Assembly: GCA_023265025.1 (NCBI GenBank)
Contig: JAHFUP010000011.1
Location: 1-64,000 of the forward strand
DNA length: 64,000 nt
Direction: 5' to 3'
DNA from: Acidimicrobiia bacterium
GTDB taxonomy: Bacteria > Actinomycetota > Acidimicrobiia > Acidimicrobiales > AC-14
The translations under genes were made by a program, and so were the position numbers. This document shows positions 36,591 through 45,947 of this stretch, one piece after another; position 1 is the stretch's first letter, and every line of letters starts with the position of its first letter. The notes beneath the pieces were generated by a model that ran no database searches, had not been told where the DNA came from, and saw only the letters and a list, made by a program, of their open reading frames with translations.

Positions 36591-37829
36591 TTGAAGGCAC
36601 AGCGGACAAGGGTCAGTCGGCGGATTGCCGTGCTCGGGTCGACCGTGGCGGTCGCTGCCGCAGGCCTCGCATGGGGGACGACCGGCGCCGGTGCCGCCTT
36701 CCCCGGCGGCAACGGCGTGATCGCCTGCCAGACGAACCGCACGGGCAACAACGAGATCTTCACCTTCAACGCCAACGGCACCGAGCTCGGGGCCACCAAC
36801 ATCACCAACAACCCGGCGTCGGACTCCCGGCCGCGGTACTCCCCCGACGGGCGCACGATCGTGTTCGAGAGCAACCGGGACGGGCCCACCGAGCTCTACC
36901 TGATGAACTCCGACGGGACCAACGTGCGGCGCCTCACCTTCAGCCCGGCGGCCGGCCACGGCAACGGCGCGGCCAACTTCAGCCCCGGCGGCGACCAGAT
37001 CGTCTACCAGACGACCCGGAACGGGAACTTCGACATCTACCGGATCGACGTCGACGGCACCAACGACACCCCGCTTGTCACCAGTCCGGTGGAGGACTCC
37101 CTGCCGGCGTGGTCACCCAACGGCGACAAGATCGCCATCAGCACCCGCCAGGTCGACGCCGCCACCGACGTCCACCTGATGAACCCGGACGGCACCGGCC
37201 TGGTGGACGTCACCAACTCACCGGGCGAGGACTCGTGGCCGGTCTGGTCGCCGGACGGTTCGATGCTGGCCTTCCACAGCCGCCTCGACGACCCGGCCGG
37301 CGAGGAGATCTACCGGATCAACGCCAACGGCACCGGCCGCACGAAGCTCACGAACAACCCCGGGCCGGTCCAGGGCAGCTTCGACATCTTCCCGTTCTGG
37401 TCGCCCGACGGCTTTAGGATCGGGTGGAACAGCGGCCGAGCGGGAGGCTCCGACGGCTTCGGCGAGATCTACACCATGAGCGCATCGGACGGCAGCGGCG
37501 TCACGAGGCTCACGAACAACGCCGCCACCGACCAGCGCTGCGACTGGCAGCCCCTCTGCACGATCTACGGCAGCGGCCGGATCGTCGGGACGCCGGGGGA
37601 CGACATCATCTGCGGGTCCGGGGGCGCCGACCAGATCATCGGCAACGGGGGCAACGACCGGATCCTGGGCATGGGCGGCGCCGACCAGATCATCGGCGGC
37701 CCCGGGAACGACAAGCTCTTCGGCGGCGCGGGCACCGACACCGTCTACGGCGGGGGCGGCACCGACATCGGTGACGGAGGCACCGGGCGCGACATCTGCC
37801 ACGACGTCACCAAGCCGCAGAGTTGCTGA
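36591..37829 (+). CDS. Secreted TolB-type beta-propeller with C-terminal RTX-like repeats
   Basis: A TTG start at 36591 with GGGGGA upstream gives a 412-residue protein with an N-terminal signal peptide (basic RTRVSRRI, hydrophobic core, cleavage near AGAAFPGG). Blades of a TolB/WD40-like propeller follow, with repeated YSPDGRTIVFESNRDG-like and WSPDG motifs. The last 70 residues contain glycine-rich calcium-binding-type repeats (GGADQIIGNGGND, GGPGNDKLFGGAGTD). It is probably exported and may bind Ca2+. It lies next to repeat copy A; a related gene starts at 63464 next to copy B. Confidence 0.83.
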   Translation: MKAQRTRVSRRIAVLGSTVAVAAAGLAWGTTGAGAAFPGGNGVIACQTNRTGNNEIFTFNANGTELGATNITNNPASDSRPRYSPDGRTIVFESNRDGPTELYLMNSDGTNVRRLTFSPAAGHGNGAANFSPGGDQIVYQTTRNGNFDIYRIDVDGTNDTPLVTSPVEDSLPAWSPNGDKIAISTRQVDAATDVHLMNPDGTGLVDVTNSPGEDSWPVWSPDGSMLAFHSRLDDPAGEEIYRINANGTGRTKLTNNPGPVQGSFDIFPFWSPDGFRIGWNSGRAGGSDGFGEIYTMSASDGSGVTRLTNNAATDQRCDWQPLCTIYGSGRIVGTPGDDIICGSGGADQIIGNGGNDRILGMGGADQIIGGPGNDKLFGGAGTDTVYGGGGTDIGDGGTGRDICHDVTKPQSC

Positions 37830-38024
37830 CCCCCTAGTGCCTCGACCTCATTCGTTCGCTTCGCTCACTCCATTCGGTCGAAGTGATCGTGCTCCGGCGG
37901 GCGAGCGGAGCTCGCGCCGCCTCCGCCCTGTCCCTCCCTCGTGTCCGCGGCCGGAGGCCTTCGGCGGCGACGGCGGCCACGGACGGGAAACCCCACGAAC
38001 GCGGCGAACGTTTGTGGTCAGGGC
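37830..38024. repeat. 195-bp dispersed non-coding repeat, copy A
   Basis: From CCCCCTAG to GGTCAGGGC this segment matches 63108-63303 along its whole length, with only scattered substitutions and short gaps. It lies between the stop of the TolB/RTX gene and the convergent stop of trpD. It contains the hairpin GCGAGC-GGA-GCTCGC (37901-37915), flanked by near-complementary G/C arms. In copy B the hairpin keeps pairing through a G-T pair. No frame is conserved, so it is not coding; a transcription terminator or small mobile element fits. Confidence 0.85.
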
Positions 38025-38026
38025 AC

Positions 38027-39067
38027 TTAGGCGCCTTCGTTCGAGACGGCCGCCAGCCGGTCGAGCACCGCCGCGGCCCGACCCTCATCGACCGAGGCGG
38101 TGGCGGCGGCCAGGCCCTCGGCCAGGTCGTCGGCCACGCCGGCCGCCACCAGGCCGGCGGCCGCGTTGAGCAGGACGAACTCCCGGCGCGGCCCCGGCTC
38201 GCCGTCGAGGACCCGGCGGGCCAGGTCGGCGTTCAAGGCCGGGTCGCCACCCTGGATGTCCGCCAGCGTCGCCGGCTTGAGGCCGAGGGCGGCGGGGTCG
38301 ACATCGTAGGTCCGCACCTCCCCGTCACGGAGCTCCAGCACGGTGGACGTGGTGATGGTCGACAGCTCGTCGAGGCCGTCGTGGCCGTACACGACGAGCG
38401 ACCGCGTCGCCCCCTGGGTCCGGAGGAGCCCGATCAGCTTGGCGGCCATGTTGGCGTCGCTGACCCCGAGGACCTGGCGGCGGACGCGCGCAGGGTTGGC
38501 GACTGGGCCGAGGAAGTTGAACACCGTCGGCACGCCCAGCTCCCGGCGGGTGGGGCCGACGTGGCGGAAGGCGGGGTGGTACTTCGGCGCGAAGCAGAAC
38601 CCCATCCCGGCCCGCTCCACGCAGTCGGCCACGGTGGCCGGGGCGACGTCGATGGCGACGCCGAGGGCCTCCAGGAGGTCCGCCGACCCGCACTGGGAGG
38701 ACTGCGACCGGTTCCCGTGCTTGCACACCTTGGCGCCGGCGCCGGCAACGACGAGCGCGCCCACTGTCGACGCATTGATCGTGCACGCCCGGTCGCCGCC
38801 GGTGCCGCACGTGTCGACCGCGTCGGTGCCGGCGGCCAGGTCCACCCGCTCACCGAAGGCCCGCATGACGTCGAGCAGGGCAGCCAGCTCCTCGACGGTC
38901 TCGCCCTTCATGCGCAGGCCGACCGCGAAGGCGGCGATCTGGGCCGGCGTGGCCCCACCCTGCAGGATCTCGGTCACCGCGGCCGTCACCTCGGCCGCGC
39001 CAAGGTCGCGGCCGGCGGTCAGGGGGCCGAGGACGGCGGGCCATCCTCCCAGCTCAGCGAGGTTCAC
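38027..39067 (-). CDS. trpD: Anthranilate phosphoribosyltransferase
   Basis: The 346-residue protein has the PRPP-binding GTGGD (VDTCGTGGDRACTINAS), the anthranilate-site stretch KHGNRSQSSQCGSADLLEALG and FAPKYHPAFRHVGPTRRELGVPTVFNFLGP, all diagnostic for TrpD. It transfers the phosphoribosyl group to anthranilate in tryptophan biosynthesis. GTG 39067 is the start nearest the first conserved strand. It stands alone, without other trp genes, between repeat copy A and whiB. Confidence 0.96.
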   Translation of the reverse strand: MNLAELGGWPAVLGPLTAGRDLGAAEVTAAVTEILQGGATPAQIAAFAVGLRMKGETVEELAALLDVMRAFGERVDLAAGTDAVDTCGTGGDRACTINASTVGALVVAGAGAKVCKHGNRSQSSQCGSADLLEALGVAIDVAPATVADCVERAGMGFCFAPKYHPAFRHVGPTRRELGVPTVFNFLGPVANPARVRRQVLGVSDANMAAKLIGLLRTQGATRSLVVYGHDGLDELSTITTSTVLELRDGEVRTYDVDPAALGLKPATLADIQGGDPALNADLARRVLDGEPGPRREFVLLNAAAGLVAAGVADDLAEGLAAATASVDEGRAAAVLDRLAAVSNEGA

Positions 39068-39114
39068 GGCGCGGAACCGTAGCGGGCCGGGGCCCGTCCA
39101 CGCCGGGGAATGGA

Positions 39115-39354
39115 TCAGGCGGCTGCGGTCTTGCGGCGCTGGCGCAGGATGCGGCGGCGCTCCTTCTCGGTGGCCCCGCCCCAGATCCCCTCGGATTCGC
39201 GGTTCGCCAGGGCGAATTCCAGGCACTGCTGCTGTACTGCGCACGTGTTGCAGACCTGCTTGGCCCGGTCGACACCCTCGTCCTCGGACGCGGTGTAGAA
39301 GATCTCGGGGTCCAGCCCGCGGCACGCGCCTCGAAGACGCCACGACAGATCCAT
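39115..39354 (-). CDS. WhiB-family iron-sulfur transcriptional regulator
   Basis: The 79-residue protein has the four cluster-binding cysteines (Cys11, Cys35, Cys38, Cys44) in the WhiB spacing, the turn motif GIWGG and a basic C-terminus (EKERRRILRQRRKTAAA). WhiB proteins bind a [4Fe-4S] cluster and partner with the primary sigma factor. The gene is divergent from the exchanger gene at 39528 and has a good candidate promoter at 39427-39456. Confidence 0.95.
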   Translation of the reverse strand: MDLSWRLRGACRGLDPEIFYTASEDEGVDRAKQVCNTCAVQQQCLEFALANRESEGIWGGATEKERRRILRQRRKTAAA

Positions 39355-39426
39355 TGCGGTTCACCTTCCTCTCCCGGCTCGGTTCCAAACCTGGCTGCGA
39401 CCCAACCGGTGGACACGACCGGATGA

Positions 39427-39456
39427 ATTATCCAACGAAAGAGTTGCAAAACACAA
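39427..39456 (-). promoter_or_regulatory. Candidate whiB promoter
   Basis: On the minus strand TTGTGT (39456-39451) and GATAAT (39432-39427) are separated by 18 bases, in an unusually AT-rich stretch of the whiB-exchanger intergenic region. Transcription would begin about 65 bases before the whiB ATG. The -35 overlaps an inverted repeat AGTTG...CAACT (about 39442-39458), which could be an operator. Confidence 0.5.
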
Positions 39457-39527
39457 CTTTTTTGGCTCCGGGCACCCCGGTGTCACCGCGCGCCGGGACA
39501 CGGGAGCGGTCACCCTAGGATGCCCCG

Positions 39528-40862
39528 ATGACCACGGCCGCCCACGACGAGCGGGACGTCCGGCCGGGCCGCCAACGCACGTCGCTGGGGTTGGCGTTCG
39601 CCCTGACCATGCCCGGGGTGGTGTCCCGGCTCGCCGGCCTCCACGGCGACCCCGCCGTCATGGCCGTCGTCTACGGCCTGGCCATCGTCGGCGCCGCATT
39701 CATGCTGTCGTGGGCTGCCGAGGTCGCCCAGCTGGACATCTCCGCCGGCCTGGCCATCGCCCTCCTGGCCTTCATCGCCGTACTTCCCGAGTACGCCGTC
39801 GACATGGTGTTCGCCTGGAAAGGCGGGAACGCCTTCGAGGAGTTCGGGCGGACCTGCCTCGGGCCCGGCGACACTGGCGAGTCCCCGTGCTCGCTGGCGC
39901 TGGCCAACATGACCGGCGCCAACCGGCTGCTGATCGGCATCGGGTGGTCACTCGTCATCTTCCTGGCCTGGTACGCCATGCGCCGGAAGAACGCGGCCAG
40001 CGCCACGCCGGGACCGTCCCTGAAGGAGGTCACCCTCGATCGCACCCACTCGGTCGAGCTGGCGTTCCTCACCATCGCAAGCGCCTACTCCCTGACGCTC
40101 CCGCTCAAGAGCTCGATCACCCTCCTCGACGCCGCCATCCTGGTGAGCTTGTTCGTGGTCTACACCGTTCGGATCTCCCGGGCGCCGGCCGAGGAGCCGC
40201 ACCTGGTCGGCCCCGCCCTCTACATCGGGGGCTTCGACCAGGCCAAGCGCCGGGCCACGGTGCTGGCGCTGTTCATTTTCGCGGCGACGGTGATCCTCCT
40301 GTGCGCCGAGCACTTCGCCGAGGCACTCGTCGAGACGGGGGCGGAGTTCGGGATCAGCGAGTTCCTGCTGGTTCAGTGGCTGGCGCCGCTGGCGTCGGAG
40401 GCGCCCGAGCTGCTCGTGGCCGGCCTCTACGCGTGGCGCCTGAACACCAATGGCGGCCTGGGCACGCTGGTGTCGTCGAAGGTGAACCAGTGGACCCTGC
40501 TGGTCGGCACCCTCCCCGTCGTCTTCGCCCTCGCCTCCGGCAGCCTGCACGGCCTGCCCATCGTCGCCCAGCAGCGCGAGGAGCTGTTTCTCACGGCCGC
40601 GCAGTCGATCTTCGCCGTCGCCATCTTGACCAACCTGTCGATCAGCCTCCGTGAGGCAGGGATGCTGTTCGGGCTGTTCTGGGCCCAGTTCGTGCTCGGC
40701 GCGATCGTGCCCGACCGATGGCACGGCGCCGAGTTGGTGGTGGTGGGCGTCGTCTACCTGCTGCTGGCCGCCACGTACTTCGTGCGCCAGCGCCACGACG
40801 TGCCCCGCCTGATGCGAGACGGCCTGCGCACCAAGTACGCCGAGCTCACCCAGCAGGCGTGA
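39528..40862 (+). CDS. CaCA-type sodium/calcium exchanger-like membrane protein
   Basis: The 444-residue protein has about 11 hydrophobic segments. Two pseudo-symmetric acidic motifs resemble the alpha repeats of the cation/Ca2+ exchanger superfamily: FIAVLPEYAVDMVFAW (about residue 85) and LAPLASEAPELLVAGLYAW (about 288), each with an E/PE within a helix. It presumably exchanges a cation across the cytoplasmic membrane; the ion is not determinable. ATG 39528 follows the whiB divergent region. Confidence 0.8.
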   Translation: MTTAAHDERDVRPGRQRTSLGLAFALTMPGVVSRLAGLHGDPAVMAVVYGLAIVGAAFMLSWAAEVAQLDISAGLAIALLAFIAVLPEYAVDMVFAWKGGNAFEEFGRTCLGPGDTGESPCSLALANMTGANRLLIGIGWSLVIFLAWYAMRRKNAASATPGPSLKEVTLDRTHSVELAFLTIASAYSLTLPLKSSITLLDAAILVSLFVVYTVRISRAPAEEPHLVGPALYIGGFDQAKRRATVLALFIFAATVILLCAEHFAEALVETGAEFGISEFLLVQWLAPLASEAPELLVAGLYAWRLNTNGGLGTLVSSKVNQWTLLVGTLPVVFALASGSLHGLPIVAQQREELFLTAAQSIFAVAILTNLSISLREAGMLFGLFWAQFVLGAIVPDRWHGAELVVVGVVYLLLAATYFVRQRHDVPRLMRDGLRTKYAELTQQA

Positions 40863-40878
40863 CCTGCGGGCGGGCGGG

Positions 40879-42444
40879 GTGACGTTCGACCGGGACACCG
40901 CCCTCGAACGGCTCGGCTCGGAGACGTTCGACGTGCTCGTCGTGGGCGGAGGGATCACCGGCGCCGGCGTGGCGTTGGACGCCGCTTCACGGGGACTGCG
41001 CACCGCCCTGGTCGAGCGCGTGGACTTCGGCTCGGGCACCTCGTCGCGGTCGTCCAAGCTGGTCCACGGCGGGCTCCGCTACCTCAGCCAGGGCGACTAC
41101 CGGCTCGTGGCCCAGGCCCTGGCCGAGCGGCAGCGCCTGCTCGGCAACGCCCCCCACCTGGTCCGTCCGCTCCCCTTCCTCTACCCCTCCTACGGGAGCC
41201 GGACGAAGATGCGGGCGGTCTCCTCCGCTTTGTGGCTGTACGACCTGACCGGCGGCTTCCGCATCGGTCAACTCCACCGACGCCTGTCGACCGCCGACGC
41301 CCTGGCCCACACGTCGGCGCTGCGTCGCGACGGCCTCGTCGGCGCCCACCTCTACCTGGACGCCCAGGCCGACGACGCCCGTCTCACGCTGGCCGTCGTC
41401 CGCACCGCGGTACTGGACCACCGGGCCGTCGCCGCCAACCGGGTGACCGTCACCGGCCTGCTGCGACACACCGGCGGGCACGTGGCCGGGGTGTCGGTGG
41501 AGGCCGACGGTCGTTCGCTCGAGGTTCGGGCATCGGTCGTCGTGAACGCGGCCGGCGTCTGGGCCGACGGGCTGACCGGTGCCGGCGGGCCGGCGTCGAT
41601 CCGGCCGGCCAAGGGCGTCCATGTCACCGTGCCCGCCGACCGGATCCCCACCGACGTCGCGGTGGTGCTGGCCGTACCATCCGACGGCCGGTCGATCTTC
41701 GTCATCCCGTGGCCCGGGGCGGCGCGGGTCTACGTCGGTACGACCGACACCGACTACGACGGCCCCCTCGACAGCCCGACGTGCACCGCCGGCGACGTCG
41801 CCTACCTCCTGGACGCCGTGAACGCCGCCCTCACCACCTCACTGACCCAGGCCGACGTGGTCGGCACATGGGCCGGGCTTCGGCCACTGGCTGCAGGGGC
41901 GCCCAACCAGCGCAGCGCCGACCTCTCCCGCCGCCACCGGGTGAGCCGGAGCCCCGAGGGCGTCGTCACCGTCGCCGGGGGCAAGCTCACCACCTACCGG
42001 GCCATGGCCGCTGACACCGTCGACGCGGTGGAGGCCGCGCTGGGACGGAGGCATTCGCCATCCCGGACCGGGACGCTGCTGCTTCGTGGAGCGACCCGCG
42101 CCGCCGGCGACCATCTCGTCTCGCGGTACGGGACCGAGGCACGCGTCCTCGGTGCGCTGTGTGACGCCGACCGGTCGCTCGGCCTGCCCCTCGTCCCCGG
42201 CCTCCCCTACCTCCGGGCCGAAGCCGTCTACGCCGCCCGCTACGAGATGGCCCGCACGGTCGACGACGTCCTCGCCCGCCGGACCCGCGCCCTGATCCTC
42301 GACCGGGAGGCGTCGGTAACCGCCGCTGCCGATGTCGCCGGCCTCCTCGCCCCCGAGCTCGGTTGGACCGACGCCGAGGCAGCCGCGCAGGTCGAGACGT
42401 ACCAGGCCGGCGCCGAAGCCGAGCGGCTGGCTGCGACGGCGTGA
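40879..42444 (+). CDS. glpD: FAD-dependent glycerol-3-phosphate dehydrogenase
   Basis: The 521-residue protein has the FAD motif DVLVVGGGITGAGVALDAASRGLRTALVE, then the GlpD signature GTSSRSSKLVHGGLRYL and a C-terminal domain with GGKLTTYRAMA. It oxidises sn-glycerol-3-phosphate to dihydroxyacetone phosphate and feeds electrons to the quinone pool at the membrane. GTG 40879 precedes the first strand. With glpK downstream it forms a glycerol-use operon. Confidence 0.94.
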   Translation: MTFDRDTALERLGSETFDVLVVGGGITGAGVALDAASRGLRTALVERVDFGSGTSSRSSKLVHGGLRYLSQGDYRLVAQALAERQRLLGNAPHLVRPLPFLYPSYGSRTKMRAVSSALWLYDLTGGFRIGQLHRRLSTADALAHTSALRRDGLVGAHLYLDAQADDARLTLAVVRTAVLDHRAVAANRVTVTGLLRHTGGHVAGVSVEADGRSLEVRASVVVNAAGVWADGLTGAGGPASIRPAKGVHVTVPADRIPTDVAVVLAVPSDGRSIFVIPWPGAARVYVGTTDTDYDGPLDSPTCTAGDVAYLLDAVNAALTTSLTQADVVGTWAGLRPLAAGAPNQRSADLSRRHRVSRSPEGVVTVAGGKLTTYRAMAADTVDAVEAALGRRHSPSRTGTLLLRGATRAAGDHLVSRYGTEARVLGALCDADRSLGLPLVPGLPYLRAEAVYAARYEMARTVDDVLARRTRALILDREASVTAAADVAGLLAPELGWTDAEAAAQVETYQAGAEAERLAATA

Positions 42445-42493
42445 ACCATCCGTGCCGCGATACTGGCCCGGTGCTCCCCCGCCGCCGGCCGCT

Positions 42494-42874
42494 GTGAACG
42501 TCGACCGCCGAGCGGTGCTGGCCGGCGCCCAGCTGGCCGTGCTCGTGGCCGCCGGCGCCATCGTCCTGGCCCAGACGATCACGTCCTTCACCGACACCGA
42601 CGCCAACCTGCCGCTCTACCTGGTCCTCCTCGGCGGCCTCGGCGCCGGCGGGCGGGTGGCGGCGCGGCGGCAGCCTGACTCGCCGCTGACCCACGGCGCG
42701 CTCGCCGCGCTGTCGGCCTACGTCGTGCTCATCGTGGCGATCACGGTCGTCCGCCTCGCCCTCGACCGCGAGGTCGCCGACCCGGTCTCCCTGGTCTTCA
42801 ACGGCCTCATGGCCGCATCGGCGGGCATCTTCGGCGGCTACCTGGCCGTCATGCGCCCGGGACGCTCGGCGTGA
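42494..42874 (+). CDS. Small four-helix membrane protein in the glp operon
   Basis: From GTG 42494 the product is 126 residues with four predicted helices (about 6-27, 36-52, 66-88 and 98-120). A longer start at GTG 42452 would add a Pro-rich stretch (PRYWPGAPPPPAA). I do not recognise the family; it is not an aquaporin-type glycerol facilitator, as the NPA motifs are missing. It is overlapped by the glpK start (GTGA), so it belongs to the operon. Confidence 0.65.
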   Translation: MNVDRRAVLAGAQLAVLVAAGAIVLAQTITSFTDTDANLPLYLVLLGGLGAGGRVAARRQPDSPLTHGALAALSAYVVLIVAITVVRLALDREVADPVSLVFNGLMAASAGIFGGYLAVMRPGRSA

Positions 42875-44313
42875 GCCTGCTCGTCATCGACGTGGGGACG
42901 AGCAGCGTCCGGGCGTCGATCGTCGCCCCCGACGCCACCGTCACCCACATCCACCGGCGGGCGGTGCTTCCCTCGACGCCGGCGCCCGGCTTCGTCGAGC
43001 TCGACGCATCCGCGCTGGCCGCCGCCGTGCTGGACGTGTCGCGCGCCGCTCTGGCCCAGGGCGGGCCGGTCGACGCGGTCGGCATCACCAACCAGCGCTC
43101 GACGACCATCGTCTGGGACCGCCAGACCGGCGAGCCGGTCGGCCCGGGGATCGGCTGGCAGGACCAGCGCACCGTGATGATGTGCCTGGCCCTCCAGGCC
43201 CAGGGCCTGCGCCTATCGCCCAGCAGCTCGGCCACCAAGCTGGCCTTCCTGCTCGACACCGCCGACCCCGACCGGAGCCGGGACCTCTGCTTCGGCACCG
43301 TCGACACGTGGGTGACCTGGACCCTCTCGGCCGGCGCCCTGCACGTCACCGACCTCTCCAACGCCGGCGTCACCGGCCTGATGCGCCTCGACGGCGCCGG
43401 CTGGGACGAGGCGGTGCTCGCCACGCTCAACATCCCGCCCGGCGTGCTGCCGAGCATCGTGGACTCCTCCGGCCCCGTGGGCCTGGCCCGGGCCCTGCCG
43501 GGAACGCCGCTCATCGCCGGCATCGCCGGCGACCAGCAGGCGTCGCTCATCGGCCAGGGCTGCACCCGGCCAGGCCTGGCCAAGATGACCTTCGGGACCG
43601 GCGGCATGCTCGACCTGTGCCTCGGCCCGGACCGTCCGGCCTTCACCGAGCGGGGTCCGCACGGGACGTTCCCAATCGTGGCCTGGCGCCGGCGGGGACG
43701 GGTCACCTGGGGCATCGAGGCGTTCATGCTGACCGCCGGCCAGGCCGTCGAGTGGCTCCGGGACGACCTCGGGATCATCGACGACGCGGCCGACTCCGAG
43801 GCGATCGCCGCCGCCTGCGACACGACGGGCGACGTCTGGTTCGTGCCCGCCCTGCTGGGCATGGCCACGCCGGCGTGGGACTTCGGCGCCCGGGGCACGC
43901 TCGTCGGCCTCACCGGTGGCACCGGCCGGCCCGAAGTGGTCCGGGCCGTCCTGGAGGGCGTCGCCCACCGGGGCGCCGACCTCCTGGAGGCGGCCGAGGC
44001 CGACGGAGCCTGCGAGATCCCGATCCTCAGGGTCGACGGGGGGATGAGCGCCAACGCGGTGTTCGTGCAGGCGCTGGCCGACGCCTGCCAGCGGCCCGTC
44101 GAGGTGTCGCCCATCCTGGAGGCGACGACGCTCGGCGCCGCCTTCCTGGCCGGCATGGCCGTCGGGGTGTGGGCCGGCGAGGACGAAGTGGCCGCCACCT
44201 GGTCGCCCCGGGCGACCGTGGAGCCGCTCGACGAGCCCGACCGTGACCGCTGGCGTGACGCCTGCGGACGGGCCCGGGCGTGGATCCCCGAACTATCCGC
44301 CCTCGACTTCTGA
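42871..44313 (+). CDS. glpK: FGGY-family kinase, probably glycerol kinase
   Basis: The 480-residue protein has the FGGY kinase layout: LLVIDVGTSSVRASIV at the N-terminus, AVGITNQRSTTIVWDRQTGEPVGPGIGWQDQRT, GIAGDQQASLIGQG and the C-terminal FGGY_C stretch LRVDGGMSANAVFVQALAD. The operon with glpD and the ITNQR/WQDQRT motifs make glycerol the likely substrate. GTG start overlapping the membrane-protein stop. It ends 78 bases before rnpB. Confidence 0.88.
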   Translation: MSLLVIDVGTSSVRASIVAPDATVTHIHRRAVLPSTPAPGFVELDASALAAAVLDVSRAALAQGGPVDAVGITNQRSTTIVWDRQTGEPVGPGIGWQDQRTVMMCLALQAQGLRLSPSSSATKLAFLLDTADPDRSRDLCFGTVDTWVTWTLSAGALHVTDLSNAGVTGLMRLDGAGWDEAVLATLNIPPGVLPSIVDSSGPVGLARALPGTPLIAGIAGDQQASLIGQGCTRPGLAKMTFGTGGMLDLCLGPDRPAFTERGPHGTFPIVAWRRRGRVTWGIEAFMLTAGQAVEWLRDDLGIIDDAADSEAIAAACDTTGDVWFVPALLGMATPAWDFGARGTLVGLTGGTGRPEVVRAVLEGVAHRGADLLEAAEADGACEIPILRVDGGMSANAVFVQALADACQRPVEVSPILEATTLGAAFLAGMAVGVWAGEDEVAATWSPRATVEPLDEPDRDRWRDACGRARAWIPELSALDF

Positions 44314-44314
44314 G

Positions 44315-44358
44315 CTGGTGACGATCGGACACGCCAGGACCGGTCGAACCGTCACCAG
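44315..44358 (+). terminator. Hairpin after glpK
   Basis: CTGGTGACG and CGTCACCAG (44315-44323 and 44350-44358) can pair across 26 bases immediately after the glpK stop. The right arm can alternatively pair with ACTGGTG at about 44383. This may end the glp transcript or form part of the rnpB upstream region; there is no T-tract. Confidence 0.35.
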
Positions 44359-44391
44359 TTGCCGGGGTCGCGAGTGCGCGAGACTGGTGCC

Positions 44392-44755
44392 GACGGTGAG
44401 TCGGCCGGGTGGCCGCGGCCCGGCGTTGACCGGGTCGAGGAAGGTCGGGGCTCCACAGGGCAGGGTGCTGGCTAGCGGCCAGTCGGGGTGACCCGCAGGA
44501 AAGTGCCACAGAGAACAGACCGCCGATGGCCCGCAAGGGCACAGGTAAGGGTGAAACGGTGCGGCAAGAGCGCACCAGCGCCCGGGGCGACCCGGGCGGC
44601 TCGGCAAACCCCACCCGGAGCAAGGCCGAACAGGGGACGGATGCCCGTCCAGTGCCCTCTTCGGAGGCACACTCCCCAGGTAGGCCGCATAGATGGATGG
44701 CCACCGCATCGCCTCGGCAATGCACAGAACCCCGCCTACAGGCCGACTCACCGTC
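44392..44755 (+). ncRNA. rnpB: RNase P RNA (type A)
   Basis: The segment has the conserved bacterial RNase P RNA core: GAGGAAGGTCGGGGCTCCAC (5' CR region), GGGCAGGGTGCTGGCTA, AAGTGCCACAGAGAACAGAC, AAGGGTGAAACGGTGCGGC and AGAGCGCACCAGC, and near the 3' end AGATGGATGGCC, ACAGAACCCCGCCTACAGGCC. The ends pair as helix P1: GACGGTGAGTCGGCC (from 44392) with GGCCGACTCACCGTC (to 44755). The predicted RNA is about 364 nt. It is the catalytic subunit that matures tRNA 5' ends. Several short open frames across it are not genes. Confidence 0.95.
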
Positions 44756-44873
44756 ACCACGCAGCGTGAACCCGCGAAAATAGCCTCTGAACTGCGGTTT
44801 TAGGTGTCCAGACCTGACCGCTAGTCACCGAGAGTGACCACCTTTCGTCCTCAGAACTGGGGCCGGCCCCCAG

Positions 44874-45723
44874 AAGGTCCGCCACTTCGCCCGCAAGCGC
44901 GACGCCGAGCAGTTCCTCGACGCCATCCGGGGCGACCTGGCCCACGGAATGTACGTCGACCCCCGCCGGCGGCCGAACGCTGTTCCAGTACGCCGAGCGC
45001 TGGCGGTCGGTCCAGGTCCACCGCACCGGGACCACCACGCAGGTCGAGACCTACCTCCGCCTCCACGCCTACCCGCAGCTCGGGACCCGCCAGCTCGGGG
45101 CCATCCGCCGCAGCGACGTGCAGGCGTGGGTGAAGGGGCTCACGGCGGTGGTGGCACCCCGCTCGGTCGAGCTGGCCTACTGGTGGGTGGCGACGATCTT
45201 CAAGGCCGCCGTCGGCGTCCGCCTCATCGCCCTGCATCGGGATCACCCTGCCGAAGTGCAACGACGCCGAGGTCGTCCCCTTGTCGGTGAGCGAGGTGGA
45301 GGCGATGGTCGACGCCGTACCCGACCGCTACCGGGCCCTGATCGTGTTCGCCGCGGGGATGGGCCTCCGGCAGGGCGAGTGCTTCGGCCTGACCGTGGAC
45401 CGGGTCGACTTCCTCCGCCGCCAAGTACGAGTTGACCGCCAGCTGGTCGGTGCGCCGTGTGGCGTACCACGCTCGGCTCGATGTGGCACCGGGCCCGCCC
45501 GATCGCCGGCATGCCTGACTGGGCGACGTTCCACGACCTGCGGCATTTCTACGCCTCATTGCTGATCGCCACGGGCTGCTCCGTCACGTCCGTCCAGCGC
45601 CGCCTCGGCCACCAGTCGGCCACCGAGACGCTCGACACCTACGGCCACCTCTGGCACGACAACGACGACGAGACCCGCAACGCCGTGGACCTCGTCCTTG
45701 GTGGCATCGCCAACGGGGGCTGA
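44874..45723 (+). pseudogene. Decayed tyrosine recombinase (phage-type integrase)
   Basis: Integrase-like sequence is spread over three frames: VRHFARKRDAEQFLDAIRGD (from 44874), then TLFQYAERWRSVQVHRTGTT and VELAYWWVATIFKAAV (frame shift near 44965), then VSEVEAMVDAVPDRYRALIV with the catalytic-Arg region GMGLRQGECFGL (shift near 45235). A jump near 45455, with part of the catalytic domain missing, leads into HDLRHFYASLLIATGCSVTSV and LGHQSATETLDTYGHL (HxxR and His/Tyr boxes). No intact start exists. It is a relic of an integrative element just downstream of rnpB; I found no flanking att repeat. Confidence 0.88.
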
Positions 45724-45947
45724 GCAGGAGTCGCGTAGTGGCAGCGGGCGGGCGGAGAAACGCCCCATCCCGTGACCCTCGGCCGGCGTTGTGGGCGCCC
45801 TACCGAAACCCGGCGCTCGTCCCTAGGGGCCACACCGGTGCTTGCCAGCGCAAGCCCGGCAATTCGAGCGAGTTTCTCCCCGAAGCGCGTCAGTGAACGG
45901 GAGGACGTTTGTCGGGTGACGTGTCCGCCGCTGATGTGGACCATGGA

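Noticed and set aside
44488-44783. Several 80-155 codon frames over 44290-44783 on both strands
   Set aside because: They lie across the RNase P RNA gene, whose conserved core and P1 pairing explain the sequence.
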